A stretch of 64,000 nt of DNA, taken from Ehretia macrophylla. Lineage: Eukaryota > Streptophyta > Magnoliopsida > Boraginales > Ehretiaceae. The stretch spans positions 10,405,001-10,469,000 of the forward strand of contig CM075778.1 of the NCBI GenBank assembly GCA_037974665.1. The letters run 5' to 3'. Of the stretch, positions 45,701-57,362 are shown in pieces (position 1 is the first letter of the stretch; the number at the start of each line of letters is the position of its first letter). The notes below the pieces were generated by a model, which saw nothing but the letters and a program-made list of their open reading frames with translations, was not told where the DNA came from and made no database searches. The position numbers and the translations under genes were made by a program.

Positions 45701-46198
45701 TGTCGAGGTCGAAATCTTACAGTTGAGGTTGGGAAGCTACTCCAGCCGAGCTCGGATTCTGGGTTGGCTTCTCGACCTGAATTTTCGAATCGGCTACCTG
45801 ACCTGCACAAGGAAAATGAAGGAAAATGCGGGGTGATGACCCAGATTTTTTCCTTGGGCGTGCGAATGATTAGTATGTTCGAGCTGGCGAAGTAGCTGAG
45901 AGCATTTAATGAGCAGTTACCTCATAAATGAAGGGGTAGAGCTCTATTTATACTAAATTCGAACCTGACAGCATTTAATGCGGCGCAACTTTATGTCCCA
46001 TCAAGGCTTTATGTTCCATCAGAACAGCTGGCACTGAGGTCGGGGTTTTCCTGGGTCGGGGTAAGGTCAGATCAGCATCCAGGTTGGGCATTAACTGAAT
46101 ACGCTAGCCTTGACTCGGGTTAACTGGCCTCAACTCGATGCGGGTATCTTACCCCAACTTGGGGTGGGCATCATACCTCAGCTCGGGGATCATCCCCG
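45701..46198 (-). repeat. Gypsy B 5' LTR, truncated
   Basis: Matches 36412-36900 of the left LTR, then similarity ends inside a GGGGATCATCCCCGTC stretch. It keeps the minus-strand TATA box (about 45945-45955) but has lost about 280 bp of U3, including the counterpart of the antisense promoter. Confidence 0.85.
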
Positions 46199-46433
46199 TC
46201 ACCAGTACATGTGTGAGGATACACCGCTATACCAAGAGTTACCAGTTGATGATCGGATTCTGCCGATTAAGTTCTCAAAAAACTTTGGTGATGATGATGT
46301 CCAGGCAGCTAAGTATCTCGCCACATATTACTTTGAGAATTTATACTTGGTTGCCATATGGTTGCTGACTGTAAAAATTTGCCAACCTTTATTAAACTAC
46401 GCCAACACCATGAAGGTCAAGATCCAAACCTAG
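46199..46433 (+). pseudogene. Unrecognised coding-like fragment joined to the broken LTR
   Basis: An open plus-strand frame encodes YMCEDTPLYQELPVDDRI, then FSKNFGDDDVQAAKYLATYYFENLY, and ends MKVKIQT. The composition (Asp/Glu/Lys/Tyr mix, amphipathic) is protein-like and unlike the LTR. I do not recognise the family. No start codon of its own precedes it after the LTR junction, so it is probably an exon fragment. Confidence 0.4.
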
Positions 46434-47920
46434 CATGCATAACTCTCATTTAGGAAACTATATACATCTACATAACTAAAGCCTAGGGGTGCATTAACAT
46501 CAGCCATACTTGTCCAGCTCAGAGTGCTAGATCTGGAAACTCGAAAGTTCGAAACCTCAATCCACCAAAGAATTTTGAATTAGTTAAGGTGGTCCATTCA
46601 ACATAGTTAATAATTCCCACTGTGAGTTATACTAGAATCGTGCAAGAATTTTTCTTCCAATGCGGCACTTTTGCCACAATCTAAAAAGACAGGTGCATCA
46701 GCCAAAACTAGACACATGTTGTATGGGGTCTACAAGCTATTAATGAGCTGGTTCAAATAAGTAGCAAAAAGTCCATTATATCCTTTATAATGAGATATAA
46801 AATTTATTACAAAAAAATAATCATGAGTGCGAAATGACGAAATTAGGCAAGTAAATAAAAACAAAATATATATGAAATGACTTAAATAAGCAATGTAGTA
46901 AAAACAAAAGTCTTGAACTGCAAAGCCCCGCTCAAATATACCAAAAGCCTTTTTTTTTTTTTTTTTGTAATTAAACATAGCAAAAGCCTTGAACTTACCC
47001 ATACGTCTATTTTTTTATTTCAGAATTTACAACAAATATCAATGACGATTGTTTTATCATCTTTCTTAGCAAACCAATGCTTTTTCTTTAAATTTTTTCT
47101 GGCCGTACAAGAAATGTCATATATAATATAAATAACAATGTAAAATAGAAAAATCTCCATAAATATGTAATTGATGATTAGAAAATTTCAATCACTATAC
47201 TATCATCATTAATTATATATAAAGTCTCTAGTCATATCATATGATTTAAGAATCAAAACAACACATTTTTATTTTTATTTTTCTTGGTGGTACAATATAC
47301 ATCACCTAACGGATTGGATAAAATTATGAAATCACCTCAACAAACATAATTAATGATAAAAAAATACCAAATTAATGTCAAAATTTATGAATATGCATGT
47401 GGGTTTCTACAAATATGCATGTCAGTGTTTACAAATAACCAAAATCTACTATTTGAATGTAGATTCCTTGTTGATATTTATAAATAATCATCTGTAGACT
47501 GTCATTACATTTGGGGATTATGAAAAGGGTAATTCGGTAATTGCAATGCGAAAAAGTATAAAGTTCGTTGTACACTTCATTTATTATGTATCTACGCTTA
47601 AGGGCACATTTGTACTTGTGTAAACATTTATTAATTAAAAAAGGGTGAGTATCAGCCACTGATACTCAACCCATTAAATTTATGGTTCAGATTTATGTGT
47701 TGGCAGCCACATGGCAGATGAACCCGAATCACTCAACGGAGGAACATAATTGTTGGCACACATTTTTAGGAAATAAGAAAATATCATGGCATAAGAAAGG
47801 ATAACAGTAAATAGTAATTTGATCAACTAGATTAGCAATTATATTTTATAGAGCATATCGCAGCAGTTAATAGGGCCACATTGAGTAATATTTTCTGGTC
47901 TCACAACTATTGGAACAAGA
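46434..47920. other. AT-rich intergenic DNA
   Basis: No gene supported. Poly-T run at 46951-46967. Confidence 0.45.
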
Positions 47921-47924
47921 GTAA

Positions 47925-48409
47925 GGAAAATCTCACAATTAGTCTTCATTATTTATATATTTTGGACATTTAATTTTTATTATTTTAAAAGTGACGCGGT
48001 TAATTCCCATTGTTTATATGTTTTGGACATTTAATCCCTATTATTTCAGAAGTCACGTGGTTGGTCCCCAATATTTGTAAATATCTCACCATTAATCCCT
48101 ATTGTTTACAAAAGTTCTCCAATTAGTCTCCATTATTTTTTTTGTTAAGTTTTAACATTTAGTTAATGTTAGGGACTAATTGGAGGACTTTTGAAAACAA
48201 TGAGAACTAATAGTAAGATATTTGTAAATATTGGGAACCAATTGTGTAACTTCTGAAATAATAGATACTAAATATCCAAAACATGTAAATAATGGGGACT
48301 AATGGTGAGATATTTGTAAACATTAGGGACCAGTCACGTGACCTTTAAAACAATAGAGACTAAATGTCTAAAAGGTATAAATAATGAGGACTAATTGTGA
48401 GATTTGCCC
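47925..48409. mobile_element. Mutator-type foldback MITE (485 bp)
   Basis: The two halves are imperfect inverted copies of about 230 bp: GGAAAATCTCACAATTAGTC at the left and GGGCAAATCTCACAATTAGTC on the other strand at the right, with matching internal blocks (TTTGGACATTTA, GTCACGTG, ATTTGTAAATATCTCACC). A 10-bp near-perfect direct repeat flanks it, ACAAGAGTAA / ACAAGAATAA, the size expected for Mutator-like insertions. Confidence 0.85.
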
Positions 48410-48756
48410 ACAAGAATAATATAAGTACAATTTATTTCCTACAAATAAGATCCATATATATATATAAGACTCTACAATACGCTAATAGTGCGGGAAAAAT
48501 AGCCTTGTAAAACCATCAAGACTTGGTGCTTTAATTGGCCCTAGACTAAAAGCAGCGGATTTGATTTCACATCAAGCACTGGTCTTAGAAGAGTATCATT
48601 CATGGTTGAAGGCACAATCAGTGTAGTATGTCTCAAAACAGGTCGACAATTTCCTTGTCCAACTGTAGTATAAAGAGCTTGACACTGAAGTTGAATTGTT
48701 TTTCATTTCTTAGCAAGTTTCTTAGTCCTAACACCATTAGTGTTGTGAAGTCTTAA

Positions 48757-49182
48757 GGGAGCGTTTGGTTCACGGATTAGTTTTTCATTCCTGAAAATGA
48801 CATTTTCGGGAATGTGATTCCCAGGAATATAACAAAAACTGTTTGGTATACCAAAAATATTCATGGGAATATTTTTCAAATTCCTGAAAATATTATATTA
48901 TTGTATTTGGTCTACATTAAACATTCCTTGGAATCTTGAATAATTTTCAAAAAATGCCCATAATTTAAAAAAAAAAACCCAAATATCATATTCAAGACAT
49001 GGCATTGGTAACAAAAGAGAATGAGATCAAAACATCCGAAGCGATTCGATGGTGGCGACGACGATGGGATGTATAAGGGGAAGAAGATGCTGAAGAATAA
49101 GCAGGTGAAGAAACATTCGCGGGTGAAGATTTATTATTATCATAATCATGACATGATGATGAAGAAACCATCATATTATTAT

Positions 49183-49217
<35 letters not shown>

Positions 49218-49563
49218 ACGAAAGTGAATGATTGTAGCTTATTGGAACTATGAGGTTGAGAAGACAACGATTTGCCCTAGATCATATTGAGAAGAAAAAG
49301 TTTTGCAGAGAAAATATGAGAAGACTATTTTAGGTTGGGGTTTTTTTGTCTTTTTACACTTACTATATTCCCACAACCCAGGAATATCATATTCCCACCC
49401 CCTCACATAGGAATAAAATTTGACAAAATCATTGGAATAATAGATTCCAAAGAATGTGATATTTTTAAAAATATTTTTTTATTTCACGAACCAAATATGA
49501 GAATATCACATTCCTGAGTTCACATTCCCAAGAATCTTGAATGAATCCATGAACCAAACGCCC
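48757..49563. mobile_element. TIR element of about 807 bp (non-autonomous DNA transposon or MITE)
   Basis: Left end GGGAGCGTTTGGTTCACGG and right end read backward GGGCGTTTGGTTCATGG are clear terminal inverted repeats, with related GGAATGTGATTC/GGAATGTGA blocks behind them. The interior has an (AT)n run (49183-49214) and no transposase. No target duplication was found, so the superfamily stays open. Confidence 0.7.
49183..49214. repeat. (AT)n microsatellite
   Basis: Pure TA dinucleotides inside the TIR element. Confidence 0.9.
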
Positions 49564-49859
49564 AGGGTTTTACTTTGGCATTGGTGCTGGACTGTAGTGG
49601 CATGAAAAATTAACTGTTTTAACCCCCACTTGTCAGCCATCGAAGTCAAGACCGTGCCATCCAACTCATGTCTTCCTTTATCTAGACCCTATTAAGTTTG
49701 GCAATAAGTGTATTGACTTCCCGTTGATTATGTTAGGACCATGGAAGGTTTAGGAAGGCTGCTAGTTGAATTTATTAATAAATTTTCATTTACACCAATA
49801 TTGCATGTCTACTGCACCTTTCTATGTTTTGACGATTGATATGTGTTGGTCCAATTCTA

Positions 49860-51180
49860 CGATAGGGGTAAATTAGCATTAAGGAAATAATACATGACTT
49901 TTGAAAATTATAACGGGACAATAAAATTTTGTTAGACAAATTATCAAACACAATGTAAGCAAATAAAGAATAGTAAGGAGAGTAGAGTTAGAAAGATCAC
50001 ACATAAGAATTTTTAAGTGGCTCGAACTCCTAAAGGCCTAGTTCCACCACCTAAGATTTTCTCTCCTTAGATTTTCAAATATTGTTGAAACACAAATCAA
50101 CTATACAAATCACTCTTGAGTCTACAAGAGATATACAAGCTACTTGAAGTGTAGGTAAAACTAAGACCTACTATCTCATTCCTTTGACTCTACAAAAGAT
50201 TTACAACACTCTTCTCACTATAATAATTCTCTCAATCTAAGTACAAGGGTGTATAACAACAAAGTTTGTGTATAAAGAGAATACAAAGATTAACTTCTCA
50301 AAAAAAAGAAGATAATACAAGTAAAAGATCTTGAATGCTCAAAGCTTTGCAAGTATTAGCTTAAGATTTGTGTAATAAATGAATAATTAAGATTTTGATG
50401 GCTTATGATTGAATGCTTGTTGCTTGAAGATGTATTTTTGCAAGCTTAGGGTAGGTGTGAATATAAAGATAGATTCCAACAGAAAAAATAACGACTAGTT
50501 TTTCAAAAGTTGGTCAAGGAAGTCGGTTGAGGCATCAACCAACTTTACCCTTCCGGCAAAGTCTTAGAGGCTACTGACTTTGTCGATTTAGACTTTAACT
50601 GACTTTAATTTGCTCTTCCGGCAAAGTCTTGAGCTATTGTTCTTGTTGGTTGAGGTATTAGCCAACTTGATCTTCTGCCATGTCCAGCGACCTTCCAGGA
50701 TAAGTAAGAACACATAGTGAAAAAACATTTTAACTAAGCAAGCACTTTAAAGCCTATTTTGACACTTAAAACATTTTGACAAACGTGTTATCATTTTTCA
50801 AAACAAGGAAGATGTATTATAAAACAAGTTATAAGAGTATATAAAAAATGATTTTGAAAAGATTTAAAACACCATGAGCTATACGAGCAATACTAAGGCA
50901 AACCACTAATTCAATAGCCGCTACCCCTTATGTCACTTCATCCACTCTTATGACTTCACACTTTTCTTCTCTTATATCTTCAATGGCAAATGAAGGCCTT
51001 CATATAAATTTGTTTCTTGAGAAATTCAACAAGTCTTTACTATAGTACCATCTTCATAAGTAATAATGCTTGAACAATCTCAAACTTAATAAAGGATGAG
51101 TCACACATATAAAGCACAAATACGAGTTTTATTATTATCAAAATAACATATTATGGCACAAGACCAACAGTATGCAATGT
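49860..51180 (-). mobile_element. LTR-like remnant, probably Copia-type
   Basis: The segment has the look of a plant Copia R-U5/U3 region: TTTTTAAGTGGCTCGAACTC, CACCACCTAAGATTTTCTC, then many CTACAAGAGAT-type phrases, a CCGGCAAAGTC motif occurring twice (50554, 50615), and an ACGTGTTATCA terminus near 50795. There are no coding domains, so it may be a solo LTR. Borders are not defined. Confidence 0.35.
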
Positions 51181-51393
51181 CTTACTCCCATTCAACTGTC
51201 GCCAACCATCCTAAATAATATCTTCACAATCCTGATGCTAAATCCAAAATTGCTAAAATTTAAACCCAAATTGAGTATGCACATCAATATTATTTGAATG
51301 AAAAATAAATAGAGAGTAGTTAGAACCAACTACAGGGTATACTGCTATTGCAAAAGAGCATAAACGTAGCGGAATAAAAACTTTTTCTATTTA

Positions 51394-52032
51394 TGTTAGC
51401 TTACAAGTAATTGATAAGTCAAACTAGCAAAAAACCAACACACAACAATTCAAGTAAAAGTGTAACAAGATTATTCTAAACAACACACCGCATACACGAA
51501 AACAAACACCAATATTTAAGTGAAAAACCCTCCAATACAAAGGGAAAAACCACAGGATCAAAAGATCTACCACCAATCCTCCATATACTGCAAATAAGGA
51601 TTACAAAGGCTTGAAAATAAAAAACAACAAGCCTTGACACTACCCACAATAAATAACCCTCACAAATAAGTGGAATAAAATAAGAGACAATAAAGATATC
51701 ACCAAATGTCAGAAACAAACTCTCAAAATTTTGGTTGAATATGAGAAGAAGCCATTGTTCAATTGCACCTGGAACAAAATTGCACAATATAGTGACGAAT
51801 CAACAAGCTCTCTTTTTCTTTTCTATGTAATTCTCTCTATTTTTCTTGCAATATCTTCTTTCTAAAGCAACCTAAAAGAGATATTTATAACCAACTTTAG
51901 GTTTTTCCAAAGATGGGTCATAAAAGACCCTTAATCCAATTGTTTAATTTTAGAATAGAACATATTGTGTTGTTTAAACAAATAGTTCAAAAGAACTATT
52001 TAGCCCTCCACATATAAGGGAGCAACCTAACA
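51394..52032 (-). repeat. Copia C 3' LTR (about 639 bp)
   Basis: TGTTAG...CTAACA termini, a minus-strand TATAAATATC box at about 51879-51888, and a purine-rich minus-strand stretch (GGGAGAATGAGATT) just inside at 52033-52046 that fits a polypurine tract. The left border is inferred from the terminal inverted repeat. Confidence 0.6.
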
Positions 52033-52368
52033 AATCTCATTCTCCCAAATAGTGTAGAAGGATCCACAATACTTGTGAGTCGACAACATGCTTCAAACTT
52101 TCCTTTAGGAAGTATCTTAGTCATCATGTCAGCACCATTGTCATTAGTATGAAATTTTACAAGTCCTAACAATTTTTGTATTTAATGTTACCCTACATAA
52201 ATGTGCTTTGACTTGTAGTGGAAAGTATAATTTTTACTCAAGCGGATAACACTTTGACTAGCATAATACAATTGATAATTTGGCTGCTTCAACCCAAGCT
52301 CTAGCAAGAAGAACTTTTTCACCCACAACATCTCATTGCATGTTTTAGTGGCTGCAATAACGTTTGTC

Positions 52369-53640
52369 TCATTTGTAAAAAAAGTGATACATTTCTATAA
52401 CTTTGACTACCATGATACAACCCCCTGCGAAGTTGATCAAAGAGCTTAACATAGACTTCCTTGAGTCATCATCTCCGACCCAATCTACATTTGTGAAACC
52501 CATCAACCCTAGCTTTCCACTTCCAAAACAAAAGCATAACTTAGAAGTACCATGTAGATATAGCAAAATCGATTTAATTGCATTCCAATACCATAGACCT
52601 AGATTAAAAAGAAATTTGCTAACAACTTTAACTACATGAGCTATATTCGGTCTCATACACACCGAGACATATATCAAACTTCCTATGGCAGAAGCATATG
52701 GAACATTCTTCATCTCATCCTTCGCTTTCTCCTAAGGACACTATAACGAGCTTAGCTTAAAATGGTTAGCTATGGGACAACTAATCACTTTCACATCTTT
52801 CATGTTGAACTTTTTAAGAATCTTCTCCACATACTTCTCTTGAGATAACCACAACTTCCTGGACTTCTTATCACGTGTGATTCTCATTCTGAGGATTTGT
52901 TTTGTTGGCCCCAAAATTTTCACAGAAAAAAAATTTGATCATAACACTTTAACTTTCCAATCTAGAACTTATTCCTACCAACAATTAGCATATGATCAAC
53001 TATAACAAAAGAATGAGGAAATTATCACCTGAAAATCTCTTCACGAATACACAATGGTCTGAAGAAGTTTTATCGTAGCTATGCTCGCATATAAAGGATT
53101 CAAACTTCTTGTACTACTGTCTCGGTGCCTGCTTCAAGCCATATAAACTCTTTTTCAATTTACAAACTAGGTTCCCTTTTCCTAAGACCTAGAAACCTTT
53201 AGGCTGCTCTATGTAAATTGTTTCTAGGAAGTCACCTTGTAAGAAAGTTGTCTTCACATCCTTCTACTCAATCTTAAGATCTAAAATAGTTGCCAAACTT
53301 AAGACAACTCTGATAGATGACATCTTCACAACTAGAGAAAATATTTCCTTGAAATCAACTCCCTTTTCTGACCAAAGCCTTTCACAATGAGTCTTGCTTT
53401 GTATTTCAAGAAGTATGCTCTTATGTTTTTACTTTGAAAACCCACTTATTTTTCAAGGATTTATTCTCTTTTGGCATTCTCACCAACTCATAAGTGTCAT
53501 TCTCTTACAAGGGCTTCATCTCATCCTGCATAACTTTCAACCACTCTACCTTGTGCTCACTAGTAATAGCCTCCTGATAACATTTAGGCTCTCGCTTATC
53601 AGTTAACAAGACATACTTAGTACAAGGATAACTAATAGAA
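52369..53640 (-). pseudogene. Copia C reverse transcriptase and RNase H remnants
   Basis: RNase H: PYASAIGSLIYVSVCMRPNIAH and FTNVDWVGDDDSRKS (52713-52369). RT C-terminal part: MRITRDKKSRKLWLSQEKYVEKILKKFNM (52923-52741). Farther upstream the minus strand shows pieces like [12 protein letters not shown] and, near 53540, VEWLKVMQDEMKPL, the start of the RT region. The YVDD box region (about 52960-53010) is degraded. Confidence 0.8.
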
Positions 53641-54600
53641 GGTTGACATTGTTTCGTTCCTCTCCTCAAAGGAACATTCTCTGGTACATCTTCATTATTA
53701 TCTGAAGAAACATCTATATCACTCATAGAAGCATCTCCATTACCTATATCACCATGATCAACATTTGAATCACCTTCAAAACCATACTCAACTATTGGAG
53801 GAGTTTGATCAAGGTCACCTAAGTCACTATCATGCAACTAGGCTTCTTAATAGGTTTGCCAATATCTTCAATGGTCTGATCCTTGAAGAAAACAACATCT
53901 CGACTTCTAACAATTTTTCTTTGTAGCAGGATCATATAACCTATACCCAAAGTCATCAAGACCATATCCCAAAATGACACACTCTTTAGTCTTAGTATCA
54001 AGCTTTGATTTTTCATCTTTGAGAACATGAACAAACGCTCTCTACATCCAAACACCTTTAGATATTTATATGACACATCTTTGCTACTTCAAATTCTTTA
54101 TGGCACATCTAGCTACAAAGAAACACAAGGTATAAAATTAAGAATGTGAACAATAATACTCAAAGCCTCACCCCAAAAAGTCTTCAACAATTTTTCATGA
54201 GGTAACATGCATCTGATTCGCTCAATAAGAGTCCTAAACATTATTTCTATCAGGCCATTAAGTTAAGGGGTCTTTGGAGGAAATGTTTGATGCCAAATAT
54301 CTTGCCTTCTGCAATATTCATCAAACGACCCCCTATATTCACTTCTATTATTTGAGAGAATGCACTTAATCTTTTTTCTTGTCTCATGCTCAACACTTGC
54401 CTAAAACTGCTTCTACACACATCTAAAACTTGATCTTTAAATTTTAGATTTAAGCCTAAATTTTTCTGGAGTGATCATCAATAAAGGTGATGTAATAAGG
54501 AGCACCACAAGGAGATTGAGTACTAAAAGAACCACATACATTCAAATGCACCAAATTTAAAACATTTGGCTTTCTAGAAGAAGTAGAATTTTTAAATGAA
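53505..54600 (-). pseudogene. Copia C integrase and linker remnants
   Basis: 54076-53819 encodes YLKVFGCR, LILRLKSVSFWDM and VRSRDVVFFKDQTIED, the end of a copia integrase. 53837-53505 is the acidic linker (SDIDVSSDNNEDVPENVPLRRGTKQ) common in Tnt1-type elements. The integrase core upstream (54100-54600) is present only as broken pieces. Confidence 0.75.
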
Positions 54601-54984
54601 ACTTAACATGTGGTAGAAGTTGATAAGGCACAATGGTGTGCAGTCGGGGCCCGATTTGGTAGACTTCAACTGGAGTAAGCATCGGATGACCGAGTTCTAG
54701 TAAGAAGGCACAAGCCTGAAATTATATTATTGAATTAGTTCTCAAATAGGATGAGTGATATATATAATGTGAAAATTATACAAGTTCAAAATATTTTAAT
54801 AATCCATAAATATTATGTAATTAACTATATAAACACAATAATTTAAAATATTAAAAGTATTCAATTAAACAATTAATTAAATAATGTAGCTGTAAATAAA
54901 TAGAATATGTTCTAATTGTAAAAGCATTTTGTGTAATTAAAATACTAAAGTTGAATTGTAAATAGTTTCATCAATGTCGTCAAG

Positions 54985-55710
54985 TCCCATCACCATTATT
55001 TTTTTTTTTCACGAGAAATGAAATGTACCATTGATCAATCTTGTCATTAGTACTATGAGAATATGTTATACGCTACCACGGGGCATAAAAGAGTCCAAAC
55101 TTGCAGCGCCCCGTCTTGCAAGGGAACTAGCTTGAGCAGCTTCACTAACTATCTCCAAAATACCAATCACTCCATGTTACCCATTATTTGACCGATCGAA
55201 GACCAATGGGATGCATCCATGTGCCCACGAACCACAGGGCAGAATATAATGAAATGCCAATGGCCCATTTTGGAATAGACATGGAAAAACACCAGTTTTG
55301 AATGCATTGTGTTAGCGTGCATGCCATGTTGACAATGATTTGACATATTGACATCCGTACATTTACGTCTCCAAGGAAAACATTTTTTTTTTCTTCTTTG
55401 TAATAATTGACGTGTTTGTTATCACAATTTTTAAAACTTTCATAAATGTCATGAAGTCCTGTCAATAATATTATTCATCACGGGCTGCCATACGGACCAT
55501 TGATCAATCTTGTCATGAGTACTATGAGAACATCTTATATGCTACCAAGGGGCAGAATGTTGTATGAATTGATAGGGCCCCGTTGTACAAATGAGATGGA
55601 CACAGTAGCTTTTAAATTTCCAAACAACCAAAAATGCCATGTCCCTAATATTTGACCCATCCAAGTCCAATGGTACACAAACATGTGTTCGCGAACCATT
55701 CATTGATATA
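54985..55710 (+). repeat. Diverged tandem duplication upstream of the small gene, offset about 460 bp
   Basis: Unit 1 (about 54985-55240) and unit 2 (about 55450-55700) share ACCATTGATCAATCTTGTCAT, AGTACTATGAGAA, a TATACGCTACCACGGGGC/TATATGCTACCAAGGGGC block, a GCCCCGT box, TTTGACC and CGAACCA in the same order. They differ at many sites, so the duplication is old. Confidence 0.8.
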
Positions 55711-55772
55711 TTGACCCTTGTAAAAAATGAAGAGTTGTCTTCATACGCTCACCAAGCTATCAATCTTCTTAT

Positions 55773-55796
55773 CCAATGACCTAGTTTCTATAAATA
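55773..55796 (+). promoter_or_regulatory. CCAAT and TATA boxes of the small gene
   Basis: CCAAT at 55773 and CTATAAATAGCAC with TATAAATA at 55789-55796, about 72 bp upstream of the ATG at 55868; a transcription start near 55820 would give a leader of about 45 bases. Confidence 0.6.
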
Positions 55797-55867
55797 GCAC
55801 TTGGCAATGCATTTTCTCATAGTATCTTAAATTTGTAATTGTAGATTTCATCTAAATTTTTTGAAGG

Positions 55868-56086
55868 ATGAGTAAGGATCAACAACACTACTCAACTTCT
55901 CTTCCAGTGACTAAAGATGAAGAGATGGATACAATGAAAAAGTATCCAAATTACAGTGAATACATTAAACCACAACTTGATCTAAATGCTTCGCCAAAAT
56001 ACGACGGATACATTTCTAATGCCCCAGTAGGCCAAAAAGTTCAAGACGACATGCTGCAGATCTATTTACCAAACCTTTTCCTCTAA
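55868..56086 (+). CDS. Small protein of unknown family, 72 aa
   Basis: Complete frame from ATG to TAA, downstream of a good TATA box. The protein is hydrophilic, with an acidic/basic mix and many Tyr and Pro (MSKDQQHYSTS start, KKYPNYSEYIKPQLDLNASP middle) and a hydrophobic end (LPNLFL). It has no signal peptide or membrane helix and I know no family. The codon pattern and composition differ from the surrounding AT-rich DNA. It might instead be the first exon of a longer gene; no donor site clearly better than the stop was seen. Confidence 0.5.
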   Translation: MSKDQQHYSTSLPVTKDEEMDTMKKYPNYSEYIKPQLDLNASPKYDGYISNAPVGQKVQDDMLQIYLPNLFL

Positions 56087-56099
56087 TATTTCTATCTTT

Positions 56100-56930
56100 T
56101 TATCATCTTAGAAGCATCGACATTAGTAGAATTTGTTATTAAACGTAACAATGTTACTATTTCTTCTGCCTGATGTGTAGTGTACGCTTGTTATGTATTA
56201 GTGATAACGATGTACTATGTTAGGTATTAAGTAGGTGTGTTTATGTAAGCCCTCGCAAATCATGTGTAATCTTTAAGGGGGGTTAAGTATTAAGTCGCTG
56301 TGTTGCTGTATTAAAAATGCACGCTATGTAATCCTTTATTAATTATCAATGTAAAATTAAGTTTATGTTTGTAATGCATTAACTCTTATAAGAAAATGCT
56401 TTAATTATAATTCCATTATGTTGATTTCAAAGAAATAATTGTTTCTATTTTACATTATGTTAAATATTAATGTTGTATATAATTTATTTTTCACCGAGAC
56501 AACAATTTGTCCCATAAATTGTTTAAAGGTTGTAAACATGTTTTTATTTATAGAAAAAAGCCATATTTTGTTTTGTAAGTAATGATAAATAAAGTATTAT
56601 TACAATCAAAGCCGAAATGTGAACGACTTAGTTATGTAGACGCCAATCCAGGACATTTTAAGAAGGAAAAAAATTACTCACTAGTTGTATGTATAATTAT
56701 TAAACAATCACAAATAATTCATATTATTAAATTTAAATTTAATGCTTTTAAAACACTCATAAATTGTTATATGAAATAATCGTAATTGTTAAACATAAAC
56801 TTAGAACTAATTCTTTATATTAATTATAAATTACGACTATTTTCATGTACTGTCAATAATGTTGGCTTTCATATTCAATTTAATTGAGTAAGGGCCTTTG
56901 CCCTGAAATACACACGCAAACACCATTTCA
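56100..56930. other. AT-rich DNA between the small gene and the CACTA end
   Basis: Probably 3' region of the small gene and then CACTA interior; the border is not visible. Confidence 0.35.
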
Positions 56931-56933
56931 AAC

Positions 56934-57362
56934 GGCGAGAGACGGCCTTGTCCCTCGCTTGAATCGGCGAGGGCAGGGACTGTTCGTCGCCTAATTGGTG
57001 AGGGAACGACCCGTCCTTTGCCGAATCAGTGAGGGAATGGCATGTCCCTCGCCGATTCGGTGAGGGAACGGTATATCCCTCGCCGAATCGGCGAGGGAAC
57101 GGCATGTCCCCTACCGAATCGCCAAGGGATGATCCTGTCCCTCGTGATTCGACGAGGGACCGGCATGTCCCCGCCGAATCGTCGAGGGACGGCCCTGTCC
57201 CCTGTCGATTCGGTGAGGGAACGGCATGTCCCTCGCCGAATTGGCGAGAGAAGGCCTTGTCCCTTACCGTTTCGACGAGAGAACTGCCTCCGTCGCCCAG
57301 CCCTCGCCGAAAAACGAGGGCACGGCGATAGCCTGTCACCGAAACTGATTTTTCTTGTAGTG
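56934..57362. mobile_element. Right end of a CACTA (En/Spm) transposon
   Basis: Read from 57362 backward the sequence is CACTACAAGAAAAATCAG, a classic plant CACTA terminal inverted repeat, followed by TTTCGGTGACAGGC and an array of subterminal repeats. CACTA transposases bind such repeats. No matching left end or transposase was found in the window, so this is a fragment, a deletion derivative, or an element whose other end has decayed. Confidence 0.88.
56940..57300. repeat. About 11 palindromic 31-bp subterminal repeats
   Basis: Units follow GAGGGAACGGCATGTCCCTC + GCCGAATCGGC with variants. Two inverted motifs alternate: GCCGAATCGGC and GAGGGA...TCCCTC. Consecutive units near 57061-57120 are 31 bp; others vary by one or two bases. 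The block is GC-rich and CpG-rich in AT-rich surroundings. Confidence 0.9.

Larger units (their letters stand above)
36412..46198 (-). mobile_element. Gypsy B: Tat-lineage Ty3/gypsy element carrying an antisense gene
   Basis: Left LTR 36412-37192, antisense gene 37345-39686 (+), gag-pol 45121-40541 (-), PBS, right LTR from 45701. Pol order is gag, protease, RT, RNase H, second RNase H, integrase, as in the Tat clade, where an extra ORF opposite to pol near the 3' LTR is known from some members (Grande, RIRE2-like). Gag-pol spans several frames and has damaged catalytic motifs, so the copy is inactive. The right LTR is cut off near 46198. The region is GC-richer than its surroundings. Confidence 0.92.
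51394..54640 (-). mobile_element. Copia C: 5'-truncated, decayed Tnt1/Tork-like Copia element
   Basis: A 3' LTR (51394-52032) is followed on the minus strand by RNase H, RT and integrase remnants. Gag and protease are missing; coding similarity fades near 54600. Many stops and frame changes make it the oldest LTR element in the window. Confidence 0.8.

Noticed and set aside
46480..46580. Possible SINE (GTTCGAAACCTC like a B box)
   Set aside because: The A box is not convincing and no tail or target duplication is seen.
56940..57300. CRISPR-like array
   Set aside because: Regular repeats without unique spacers, next to a CACTA terminus in a plant genome.
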